22,281 bases of DNA, taken from NCBI RefSeq assembly GCF_008831285.2, contig NW_022205103.1, positions 1-22,281 on the forward strand, in the 5' to 3' direction. The position numbers and the translations under genes are program-made. This DNA is from Nymphaea colorata. Lineage: Eukaryota; Streptophyta; Magnoliopsida; Nymphaeales; Nymphaeaceae. Below are positions 1-10,800 of the stretch, in pieces (the first letter of the stretch is position 1; each line of letters starts with the position of its first letter). Under the pieces are notes generated by a model, which had not been told where the DNA came from, did no database searches, and saw nothing but the letters and a program-made list of their open reading frames with translations.

Positions 1-869
1 ACATATTATGTAAAGATATTTAGAATCAATCATCATTTATCTTTTGATGATCTCACGAAGAGTGCAAAGTATTACAACAAATCTACTTTTACACCTATAC
101 AACTTTAATATACATCTTAGAAAGATATATGAATTGCTAAAGAAGCTACGAATAAAGAACGAAAATCATGGAGAGATTATTCACCCTAAAGAAAAATTCA
201 AAATTTGAAAGTTTAATCATACACTTGGCAGAGATGTTAGGATCAAATATTATCAAATATGGAGAATTTGACCCCGAAGGAACTTAGCATGTTAATCTAT
301 CGAGCAAACAAGCAAATGTCATCTAGACATACCTATATTCCGTCTTCAATCGAAAAGAATATATAAAAACTCTCAAGATGGGTCAAATTAACGATAAAAT
401 ATCAAAAAATTCAATTTGCCATAAACCCTGGAATAGCTTTGCTCACTAAAAAGTGAATGCAAATGCAAACAACCAAAAAAGTAATAAGTTTTTGCCATTT
501 GCCTCCTTTCTCATCACTTAAAGAAAGCCAGTGGAAGTTGTTGTCATAAATGCTACAATAGATTCATAAACGATCATATACTGGAGCACGAAGGCGAAAT
601 GTTTGATAATCTAAGCAAACACTGGAAAAGTAACTTATTATTCTCATTTCGAAAATAAATTCTATTCCATGTAGGTTGGAACCATATACCAGGACAGCAT
701 GCAGCAGGCTATTCCAACTTTTCACTTAAACAACCAGCCATTTTCAAATAAATAGGATTACAAACTGGATCCTGAGGCATTCTAATAAATCATCTTCAAG
801 TTCTATTCAAAGTAATACCGAATCAGTGGGGATCTGAGGCCTCGAAAGTAATAATAACCGTTATTTTGA
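1..869 (+). CDS. Unidentified protein, 5' end cut by window edge
   Basis: With TAA/TAG as Gln, a long frame runs to a TGA at 867-869 and contains many in-frame TAA/TAG codons with a protein-like composition (for example SKFESLIIHLAEMLGSNI, VINATIDSQTIIYWSTKAK and QVGTIYQDSMQQAIPTF). The first ~190 nt are coding-like in two other frames (YYVKIFRINHHLSFDDLTK, then RKIYELLKKLRIKNENHGE), so two +1 frame breaks are needed, near 125 and near 205. Both lie in A/T runs and could be sequencing indels; the first could alternatively be an intron. No start codon is visible and the gene probably begins left of the window. I recognise no domain. The C-terminus is mixed and Gln-rich (PRKQQQPLF). Function unknown. 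Confidence 0.6.
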
Positions 870-942
870 TCATTTCTAAAACATATATCTTATATACATA
901 CCATTCTCGAATAGTTTATAATAAGTTCACCCTTTGATTTAA

Positions 943-2695
943 ATGAGCAACAAGAATCTAAAGGTCTACCAGATCAATTCATCACAGAGGTCCGAAAACT
1001 TCATTTCAACGTCAAATTCGCATGTCAGGTCAAGGTGATCTGGAAGAGAAGTAAACAGTAAAGTATAAAGGTAATGAAGTCGCATAGACCACCCTCTGTC
1101 CAGTTCAAAATGGGATCGTCAATTTCAATCAAACTCTAAAATTGAGCGTGAACATGTATTTCGATACCACAACCAACAAGTTTGTTGAGAAAAAGGTAAA
1201 GATTCTATGATGAAGTGCATATACAGTTTTCAAATAACAACCGATAAAGGAGAAAAATCTGCAGGAACTGTCACCCTAGACTTGCTGAATTTTTCAATAA
1301 AAGAATATACGGTAAGGGATGCTTTATGTAGAAATGGATCAAGCATTCAATTTGGATAAATGCCCAGTTCCTGGAACGAAAGTGGACATGAGGATAACTT
1401 ACGAGGAAGATACAAAAGAGAAGGGGTATGATTCAATGAGGTAAAAATATGGTAATCAAGTTGCATTTCAGCTACGAATCCTCTCGATTCGTCGGTTGCC
1501 AGTTTGGATCTTGGAGATTTCTCAGGTGCTAAGAGTGGCATATCTTAGAAAAACTCTTAAAATTAAACTGAAAAATCATCAAAATCAGAACGGTCTGAAA
1601 AATCACTAAGCTAAAGTGAAATCGGCCTAAAAAAAGAAGAAAATTACGATAAACTTGATGAATCTGATGTTATATAATACCCAGTGAAAACATCAAGCTC
1701 AAACATGTCTTCAGATGGTTCAAAGATCGGAGAAAACATCAAGAATATCAACACTCTCACCAACAAGATCAATGACTTTGTGAACAACAAATCAAAAAAC
1801 ATCAAATTTTAAATCTAAGGCTTCAAGAGAAGAATATCACAACTCTAAGAATAAGCCCAAAGCGAACGTATAGCCAAGTAGCGTTCGAAAAGCTTTATGA
1901 GGAATAAAGAAAAAAATCATCAAATTTAAGCCGATAATATCAAGATTCAAAGCAGATGCGGAGCATAAACTCGAAGCTTAGTCAAGAAAAAATCAATAAC
2001 TTGAAGCTAAATCCCTCGAAAACAAAAATTTGATCACCCAAATGGAGGCTAGGATGAGCGCAAGCGGATAGAGCCAAAGCGCATACATTGACCAACTGAA
2101 ATCAAATGCATCAGCAACAGAGCAAAAACTTTCTTCAGAAATCAAAGAGCTAAGAGAACACTTAGTCCAAGAGAAAAAGGCAAGAAATGAGCAAAAATCA
2201 AGAATCTAAGGTATGCTTTTCATTTATTCTAGAATTATAAGTGGCTGTTAAGGAGTTGAAACAAAAATACAACACGTAAGTTGAGAAGAATAACAACATG
2301 GAGGAGAACATGAGAAAGAAATAAAGTGAAATCGAATAAACCCGCATCAATCTGGAAAAAGCTTTCGACAATTTAGTGAAGTCACTAAGCTCCATCCTTT
2401 GATCTGGATCGATTATATAACTTATACACATAATGAAAATATAAACATAATCAGTGGTTTAGTAGGGCAAGGAGCCACCATTGAACTTAAAAGAGTAGAA
2501 GATGATTGTGAAAAACCTCTAACTGAGACAACAAAGGTTGAAAATGTCTGTGGAGAGATATCAGATGATCTTTAAGTATAAGTCCAATTTGAAAAAGTCT
2601 AAGCCATCACAAAAAATAGAACTTAAATAGTAATGATCAATGAAGGTCTATATATGGTATAAATATCACAAAATATTCATCAATTATCTTTATGA
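943..2695 (+). CDS. N-terminal C2 (EEIG1/EHBP1-type) domain and coiled-coil protein
   Basis: Read in code 6 with short introns, the N-terminus gives RKLHFNVKFACQVKVIWKRS, then PVQNGIVNFNQTLKLSVNMY, YSFQITTDKGEKSAGTVTLD and DKCPVPGTKVDMRITYEED. The order (beta strand, WKR turn, 'ENG..F' strand, GxVxxxL strand, final strand) is that of the NT-C2 domain of EEIG1/EHBP1 proteins, known as a membrane- or endosome-associated module. After a Ser-rich linker a coiled coil follows (for example EHKLEAQSRKNQQLEAKSLE and VAVKELKQKYN). A C-terminal segment beginning ISGLVGQGATIELKRVEDD and ending at TGA 2693-2695 is reached only after a frame change near 2385-2400; if that is real, the protein instead stops at TGA 2400-2402. 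The ATG at 943 is in a different frame from the C2 domain, so the first exon is uncertain. Other unexplained breaks lie near 1312-1332 and 1951. The family call rests on pattern recognition only. Confidence 0.6.
1051..1070 (+). other. Predicted 20-nt spliceosomal intron
   Basis: Starts GTAAAC and ends AAAG. Removing it joins VIWKRS to NEVAQTTLCPVQNG in one C2-domain frame. An alternative 17-nt intron at 1071-1087 (GTAATG...ATAG) also restores the frame, so this assignment is tentative. Confidence 0.4.
1196..1215 (+). other. Predicted 20-nt intron
   Basis: GTAAAG...GAAG contains two in-frame TGA-type obstacles to the C2 reading. Removal joins FVEKK to CIYSFQITTDKGEK in frame. Confidence 0.6.
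1312..1331 (+). other. Probable 20-nt intron with adjacent frame discrepancy
   Basis: GTAAGG...GTAG has the size and ends of the other introns and separates NFSIKEYT from MDQAFNLDKCPVPGTK. After removal the frame is still one base short. One extra G beside the GG at 1311-1312 would fix it. Confidence 0.45.
1441..1460 (+). other. Predicted 20-nt intron
   Basis: GTAAAA...CAAG. Removal joins GYDSM to SCISATNPLDSSVASLD in a continuous frame into the Ser-rich linker. Confidence 0.6.
2211..2232 (+). other. Predicted 22-nt intron
   Basis: GTATGC...CTAG with a T-rich 3' half. Removal joins two coiled-coil segments exactly (NEQKSRIQ, then ELQVAVKELKQKYN) with a phase-1 junction. Confidence 0.75.
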
Positions 2696-3721
2696 GCCTT
2701 GCACGAAGCAATAATTATCGATTTTCTTCTAGAAAGTTGATCATTTTTATTTGTCAATTCTGCTATCTGAACTCGAAGCGTATTAATCAGTGGGCTTTAG
2801 ACAGTAGTCTATTAGACGTACCTCTTCATGGCATCGTTTTTTTATTTTATCTTGCAAAATTATAAAAATTCTTTACTTTTTATTTACTGCATATAACATT
2901 GATGATCATAGATATCCCTGAAGAGTAAAATTTATTATCTCACAGATCTTGATTTAGCTTCATAGTTTTTCAATTTTTCCTCCATGATTTTGTATTTTTC
3001 CCTTATTAGATTATTTTATGTTGGCTCTTCATCTTTCTTTGCCCTTTATTGATAAACCTTTTTGAGTTAATTCCACTCATTATCTATTTATTATCGTAGC
3101 TATGCAATCCTCTGCTTCTAATCATACCCCAATATTTCAATCTAGCTGCATTCCTCGCCAAGATTACTATCTTTTGATGAGTTAAGTGATTTTTTCCAGA
3201 AATTTCATTATGCTTCTATTTCAAGCTTTGTATCTGATTCATAAGTTACTAAGAATTGCTCACTTCTTCTTAGCATTCATCATCATTTTACTCGAAAATT
3301 GAGTATTATTGTGAACCTTTTTCAGTAAATTCATAATCTTAATAACTTTTTATTCTTATTATTACACAAACAGCAAGACTTCTTCTAAATAAGCGCTATG
3401 GAGCTGCTAATCGAGGGTTTATGCATTGAATAAGGAAACTGTTTTTTCTTCTAGAGATGACAAAACAGTCAGTAGCTCTTATTTCGAGCTGATTTCTGAT
3501 AGTTAAAGCTCATTCATCTGTTTTTCATAAAAGCTTCGACACTAGGTTATTTTAAAGCCATATATATGCCTAACTAATCCACCAAGCTGTTGTTTTTCTC
3601 GTTTAGATAAAGCTAGATGATATTTTTAACAAATCTGCTCAAAATAATGAGATGGATGATTATTCTCCTATTCATTTTATATCAGTTCTTGAAAAGCGAA
3701 TTATTTTCGATTTTGTTGCAT
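2680..3721 (-). CDS. Coiled-coil protein, about 340 residues
   Basis: The minus frame in code 6 ends at TGA (complement of 2680-2682). The first in-frame ATG is at 3721 (MQQNRKQFAFQELIQNEQEN), though the frame is open slightly further upstream. The chain continues HYFEQICQKYHLALSKREKQ, ELQLSEISSKQELLTVLSS and YQDYEFTEKGSQQYSIFEQN, then helical EWNQLKKVYQQRAKKDEEP and EKYKIMEEKLKNYEAKSR, ending SIIIASCKAHKDN. It is rich in Lys/Glu/Gln with heptad-like leucines, as in structural or cilium-associated coiled-coil proteins, but I cannot assign a family. One 20-nt intron (3346-3365) and one unexplained frame break near 3200 interrupt it. Its 3' end overlaps the convergent + strand gene by 16 bp if that gene ends at 2695. 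Confidence 0.65.
3346..3365 (-). other. Predicted 20-nt intron (minus strand)
   Basis: On the minus strand GTAATA...AAAG. Removal joins YLEEVLLFV to YQDYEFTEKG in frame. Confidence 0.65.
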
Positions 3722-4068
3722 TTGAAACTGTTGAATCGGCTTATTTTGATTTGAAACTACCCAAGACAACTGATGTGAAGATTTACTACAAAGATGATAA
3801 CAACATCTAGTCTATCACAATCTGACCTTTGTAAAGAAATAGCAGGCTTTATGTTCATTTTGCTTGCATTTTGATGAAATCGCATTGATTTTGCTGGTAT
3901 ATTTGCTTTATAATTATGCTTCACCAAAGGAAATGAAGATAGAATCGCATAAATACGATAAAATTAAAGCATTTTTTATATATTTTCTTCATTTTAGTCA
4001 GTTTCACACTTCATGAAGATGAAATAAAGCATTTTGTCGTTTTTTTTATTGCTAATTATAGATTGTTA
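3722..4068. other. Intergenic spacer, no gene seen
   Basis: AT-rich spacer between two tandem minus genes. No coding-like frame on either strand once TGA is the stop. A short direct repeat (AAAGCATTTT at about 3966 and 4027) is the only visible structure. Confidence 0.5.
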
Positions 4069-7000
4069 TCATGTCTTGGCTAAATTAGCTTTCTGGCTTT
4101 ATAAATTAGATTGTACTTAGGAAATTGAAGAACATGGAACTTAGCATATAATAGAAAAGCAGTCATTCAATAGTTATTTGTTTCCGATGCACCAACAAAC
4201 TATACTTTTTATTTTTTGTTCGTTTCTTATAAAAATTTCAATCCTGACTCGTGGAGAGCAAACTATCTTGCTTTATTGTTATAAAGGGTATGGTCTTTAT
4301 CTACTTTCCGCAAACAACACAATCTTTCAATAAGAATTGTTCACCACTTCTTCTATGCTTGTTATTGATCCATGAAGATCTAAAATTTTGCCTTATTTTT
4401 ATCTTATCGGACAAACAACTTTTTCTTTCAATTTATCTAAGCCTAAAGACATGCGTACTCTTTGACGTATAGGACCTTGAACTACTGACAGTACTCGAAC
4501 GCATAAATATCAGCTTAATTATAAGAAAAATCAGCCGTAATTATCAAAGTCAAATCATAGTCAATATTATCTTGCTCTAACACGAAGTATAAATGATCAT
4601 TATAACCTTTTATGCTCTCTTTGCGAGAAATAAATCAAAGGTTATGAAACTTGCTCCTCAGGTAATCCACATGACTTGCAAAGATGCTAAGTTTGCTTGC
4701 TCCTTGGGCTCGCATCTTAAACAATAGTCATCACTTGAGTAGATAATCAGCTTCTCTTCATTTGTTATTGAGTTATTTTTGCTCAGCTCAACGGAACATG
4801 TCCTCTCCTCAATATCAGGCTTTTGGAAGGTTACCTTTTTGACATTGAAGAAAAGCTAAAGATCATGAGCGAGAATGATTCTTTGAGTGTTTCACAGTAA
4901 ATTTGAGCATACTAGAGCCTATTGAGTCTAAGCTTGTTTACCAATTTCACTCTTGTCTTTATCATCTCTGTATGAAGAGGAATGCTTTCGTAAAATTTAG
5001 GATTTAAGATAGAGGCCATGCAAGATCTGGCTTTCGAGAGATATGGTAGGCTGTAAAGGATAAAGAGGAGAAATAACAGCCACTAATTCCAAGATCCGTC
5101 GAATCACAAAGAAGTGTTCTTAGTTTTCCTTTAGATTTGGAAATGAGATGACTCTTTCCTTTATATTTTTCACATAAATTTCATTCAAGATATTAGTGAA
5201 GAAGTCGTTAGTAAGCAAGTATGCCTGGTTGATGTTCATCGTCTTATAGGATTATTCCATATTGACTATGTAGCAGTCGATTGAGTCAAGGATAAACTTG
5301 CTAAGATAGAGCTATGGCTGCACTTATTTTATTTCGTTCGGCAAGATACTGAGCAAATTCCAATAAATAGTTCGGATATTTTGGCTGTGCTATAGCTCAC
5401 GGTTAATATCGTAGTCTCTTACAATCCTATCTCCGAGAAAATTGTCGTGACTGGCTGTCCAAAGTCGTAGAGCTTCTAACCCAAGTCCATATTGTTGTTT
5501 CTCATTACTTTTTACCACTCCTTCAATGAGCTCTTTTATTGATAGTTGTTTGACATCTTAAGCAAGCGTGGATGCAGTTTGATCAGCGATATATTATTCT
5601 TTACCTATGAGTTGAATTTTCGACCTCTTGCCTTACTTTTATTGATCAAATAGTTGAGATGGATAGCATTTGGGATCAATTCTTAGGTCTATGATTGAGG
5701 CTCAATGATAACGTTGTGGACTTATTTACTTTTATGAAGATTCCGTAGATATATGAGCGCCTTGAGAAGTTATTAGTTAGCATATATCGTCTTAAATTAG
5801 AATCCTGCTTCTTTTTTTGCTCGTATATCAATTTAGTTGATCCTTCCAGAGACTAAAAGCTATATTTCTTTTTCATTTAAGATGTTTTCATAGGGAACTA
5901 TTTTAGATTTTTCAAGAATATAGGAACAGTGAACTTATTTTCACTTAAGCTTGATATTGATATGCTTGTTATCTGAGACAAAGCATCGACAAGACTATAA
6001 TGCTGGGTAATTTATTTCAATTTTTATTTCCTTTGCTTTCTAAACTGTCTTTTTTCTCTCGGTTTTTTGCCTGTATTCAAAGATTATATTTTAATCTTGC
6101 TCTATGATATGATTGTCTTTTCTTTTACTAATCCTTTCAAGATCTATTGGGTATTCTGCTCCGCTATTTCAATCGAATATTTTTTTCCCATTCTGAAATT
6201 TAGAACTTATTTTGTTTCTTAATGATAATAAATCTCATCGTCTAAGACATCATAGAAGTCTATGAAATGGTACCTTCTTCCGTCAAACTGTATATGATGA
6301 ATTTTACATTTTTTGCAGAGAAGCTTATATCTTGAGGCGATCAAGCAAGTGAAAAGATAGCTATTAATCAACAGCCACATAAGATTACGTATAACCTCCA
6401 TCTTAGTTTTGTCTTCTATATGTAAAAAAAAATATTACTTTTGAATTTTTCATCTATCTTCTTTTGTTCAAGCATGATATTGGATCTTTTGAGACTAATT
6501 TAACCGTTTTCATCAATGAAGGAGGGAAAATGAGGAAGATTATGCATCTGAACTCTTTAAAAATCACCAAGATGACAGTGAGAATTAACGATATAAGCAT
6601 TAGGTGCACGAGAATACCCTTCAATTTCAGGAATTATTGGAATGTCTTTGCTTTTCATACCCAAAAGATACTTTCCATCGAATGAGTTATGCTTTTAGTA
6701 TTTATTATCCTTGAAATATTTTTCATGTTGCTTGAAAGTATCAAGCGAGAGTATCAAATATTCAGAACTGAGATCGTTATCTGATGTGAATTTCTTGAGC
6801 GTGATAAATTTATCATTAGAATTCACGCATATAGCCTGTATAATCTATGTTTACATTAGGATTGATGAGTTTCTCCAATCGCTAGACCATAACAAGCAAG
6901 TATACTTTGCTATTCTTTTCTTGGAGGATATTAAACTCGCTTTCATATTTTCCAAAAGATGTTAACTCTTCTTTGATATAATGTCCAAGCCTTTTTAATC

Positions 7001-7654
7001 TTTTCTACTCCAGCCTTATTCGGATGTATAAATTTCCTCTAATAGTAAGAGTAAAGCCAATTGTATTATTTTATTGGATCAAATTAACATTATTCTGTAT
7101 GAAATCCAAAAGAATGCTAAAATCCTCTCGATATTTTGCCTAATGATTATACTCTGAAGTGGTATGACCGTTGACCACTCCAGTATTGGCAAAAAATCCT
7201 TACCATTCGACGCCAACTTTCTTCGAAATCAGATATCTGGCATAGATGTCCTTATAGATGAGATTGATGTAGTGATCCAAGGTTGTTTCTGATGATTGTA
7301 GGAACAAGTTATCTTGCAGGATTCTTATATGAGTTTGCAATCGGTCTATTTGCTGGTTGTAGAGCTCTTTCGTGATCTTTGGCATATATTGTTTTATAAA
7401 TTGCGAGACAGTCTTGCATTGAATGGCGATTTCGGTATATAAAGACCAAGTTATACCTTCTCTTCATATGAAAGTTTCTTCTTCGTTACATTATCAGAGA
7501 TAAGAATGGATGGCTTCAGCTTCAATTTCATCTTCTAAGTGACCGAGCTAAGGATGCTGAGCTTTTCGGTATGAGATATTTGGGTTGTTACATGTGGTTA
7601 TTTTAAAATTTTGTTAGAATTTCGATGCAGAATACGTAGGCAAAGTTTTAGCAT
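4069..7654 (-). CDS. Large protein with hydrophobic segments, function unknown
   Basis: A chain of code-6 minus frames forms one protein of roughly 1,190 residues. The earliest plausible start is ATG at 7654 (MLKLCLRILHRNSNKILKQP); a second Met is at 7531 (MKLKLKPSILISDNV). Downstream come TVSQFIKQYMPKITKELYNQ, TIRGNLYIRIRLEQKRLKRL, HYIKEELTSFGKYESEFNIL, and a hydrophobic stretch MEVIRNLMWLLINSYLFTCL (near 6401). A Ser/Lys-rich linker follows, then a helical block (GLGLEALRLWTASHDNFLG), a second strongly hydrophobic segment WNQWLLFLLFILYSLPYL (near 5080), and a Cys-containing tail (LKDCVVCGKQIKTIPF, then IVCWCIGNKQ). The last stop is TGA, complement of 4069-4071. Two membrane-spanning segments are likely. 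About ten one-base frame breaks are required, and the part below 4658 could be a separate gene. I recognise no family. Confidence 0.55.
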
Positions 7655-7806
7655 ATGAGAATATTGGAGCAAATTGAATTATTAACACAATTATAATAAT
7701 AGTTAATTGGCAAGATATCGATATGAAGAAAATGGCATATCTAGTCAAATGTTTTTAATCTATCCTTCATAACGATTTAAGAAATAAAACTATGAACATA
7801 TTTGTA

Positions 7807-10800
7807 TCAAATGAGCTGGCAACATCCTTTCTGTTTTTCCGAATCCTTCTGCTAGCTATGTGTGGTGATTTGACTTTATTTTAGCTTGTCTTCATTATTG
7901 ACCATGGCACGGTCTGTTGAAGGGGGAATTTATTCTTCAATAACATTAGTCTTACTTTTCGAAGGAGGCTCAACTTTTGAAGTGGCTACTTTTGTTGTCT
8001 TTTTGCTTGTCGTCAAAGGAGCGAAAGAGTTTTACATTACCTAATTACGCTCGGGGATAACTGGCTCTCCGCTACTTTATTGCTTTTGACTAGTTTGCGA
8101 AATTTAGGAAGAAGGCACAGCTGCAACTACTTTTGAAGATTTTTAAGATTTGCGTCTAGAGAATTAAGCAGACTATTGTTCTTATTTATGAGTCTTCAAT
8201 TTTTATTTCTAGAGTCGGTTGGCCTAAAATTGTTAACGTAGTTGCTAAGATGGTTATGATAAAGACGTAATTGGCAAAACAGTTGGCGATGAAAGTTTTT
8301 TTTGTTGTTATAATTAAGATTTTTATCTAGCTTACCTTTATTTTCGTTAAAGTTCTGCTTCAAGACGTTTACGTTCTACTTATTTTGCTTATTTTTAAGC
8401 TTGTAAACGTTTTCTCTGTTATTACTATCTTTGCTTTAGTTCGAGCTATTCTTGGATGCGCTTTCGCTCTTTTTCTTCTTATCGTTGCCGCTTCGCAATT
8501 TACTAAGCTTCCAAACGTTTTCGCTCTGTTGCCTCAGCAACTAATTTTTACTATAATAATCTCTTCTCCTAAACCTGTCTGAGTGCCTCCTGCTAAATAA
8601 AGAGGCGCCTCTACTTTTATTCAGAAGCTAACCTTTAGGCTTACAACCTCCTAAGTTAGAAAAGACTGCGAGCTTAAGCTTCTTCCTCAAGACGCTTGAT
8701 TTCGACTTACTCTTCAAGTCGTTTTCTCTCAGCTTCCTCTTCAAGCCTTTTTCTTTCGGCTTCTTCCTCAAGCCTGATCCTTTCCTCTTCAAGTCTTTTT
8801 TTCTCAGTTTCTTCCTCAAGCCTGATCCTTTCCTCTTCAAGTCTTTTTCTCTCAGCTTCTTCCTCAAGCCTGATCCTTTCCTCTTCAAGTCTTTTTCTCT
8901 CAGCTTCTTCCTCAAGCCTGATCCTTTCCTCTTCAAGTCTTTTTTTCTCAGCCTCCTCTTCAAGCCTTTTTCTTTCAGCTTCTTCCTCATGCCTGATCCT
9001 TTCCTCTTCAAGTCTTTTTCTTTCAGCTTCTTCCTCAAGCCTGATCCTTTCCTCTTCAAGTCTTTTTCTTTCAGCTTCTTCTCAAGCCTGATCCTTTCCT
9101 CTTCAAGTCTTTTTCTCTCAGCTTCTTCCTCAAGCCTGATCCTTTCCTCTTCAAGTCTTTTTTTCTCAGTTTCTTCCTCAAGCCTGATCCTTTCCTCTTC
9201 AAGTCTTTTTCTCTCAGCTTCTTCCTCAAGCCTGATCCTTTCCTCTTCAAGTCTTTTTCTCTCAGCTTCTTCCTCAAGCCTGATCCTTTCCTCTTCAAGT
9301 CTTTTTTTCTCAGCTTCCTCTTCAAGTCTTTTTCTCTCAGCTTCTTCCTCATGCCTGATCCTTTCCTCTTCAAGTCTTTTTTTCTCAGCTTCTCTTCAAG
9401 TCGTTTTCTCTCAGTTTCTTCCTCAAGCCTGATCCTTTCCTCTTCAAGCCTTTTTCTTTCGGCTTCTTCCTCAAGCCTGATCCTTTCCTCTTCAAGTCTT
9501 TTTTTCTCAGTTTCTTCCTCAAGCCTGATCCTTTCCTCTTCAAGTCTTTTTCTTTCGGCTTCTTCCTCAAGCCTGATCCTTTCCTCTTCAAGTCTTTTTC
9601 TCTCAGCTTCTTCCTCAAGCCTGATCCTTTCCTCTTCAAGTCTTTTTCTCTCAGCTTCTTACTCAAGCCTGATCCTTTCCTCTTCAAGTCTTTTTTTCTC
9701 AGCTTCCTCTTCAAGTCGTTTTCTCTCAGTTTCTTCCTCAAGCCTGATCCTTTCCTCTTCAAGTCTTTTTCTCTCAGCTTCTTCCTCATGCTGATCCTTT
9801 CCTCTTCAAGTCTTTTTTTCTCAGCTTCCTCTTCAAGTCTTTTTCTCTCAGCTTCTTCCTCATGCCTGATCCTTTCCTCTTCAAGTCTTTTTCTCTCAGC
9901 TTCTTCCTCAAGCCTGATCCTTTCCTCTTCAAGTCTTTTTCTCTCAGCTTCTTCCTCAAGCCTGATCCTTTCCTCTTCAAGTCTTTTTCTTTCGGCTTCT
10001 TCCTCAAGCTTGATCCTTTCCTCTTCAAGTCGTTTTCTCTCAGCTTCTTCCTCATGCCTGATCCTTTCCTCTTCAAGTCTTTTTTTCTCAGCCTCCTCTT
10101 CAAGCCTTTTTCTTTCAGCTTCTTCCTCATGCCTGATCCTTTCCTCTTCAAGTCTTTTTCTTTCAGCTTCTTCCTCAAGCCTGATCCTTTCCTCTTCAAG
10201 TCTTTTTCTTTCAGCTTCTTCCTCAAGCCTGATCCTTTCCTCTTCAAGTCTTTTTCTTTCAGCTTCTTCCTCAAGCCTGATCCTTTCCTCTTCAAGTCTT
10301 TTTCTCTCAGCTTCTTCCTCAAGCCTGATCCTTTCCTCTTCAAGTCTTTTTTTCTCAGCCTCCTCTTCAAGCCTTTTTCTTTCAGCTTCTTCCTCATGCC
10401 TGATCCTTTCCTCTTCAAGTCTTTTTCTTTCAGCTTCTTCCTCAAGCCTGATCCTTTCCTCTTCAAGTCTTTTTCTTTCAGCTTCTTCCTCAAGCCTGAT
10501 CCTTTCCTCTTCAAGTCTTTTTCTCTCAGCTTCTTCCTCATGCCTGATCCTTTCCTCTTCAAGTCTTTTTCTCTCAGCTTCTTCCTCAAGCCTGATCCTT
10601 TCCTCTTCAAGTCTTTTTTTCTCAGCCTCCTCTTCAAGCCTTTTTCTTTCAGCTTCTTCCTCATGCCTGATCCTTTCCTCTTCAAGTCTTTTTCTTTCAG
10701 CTTCTTCCTCAAGCCTGATCCTTTCCTCTTCAAGTCTTTTTTTCTCAGCTTCCTCTTCAAGCCTTTTTCTTTCGGCTTCTTCCTCAAGCCTGATCCTTTC

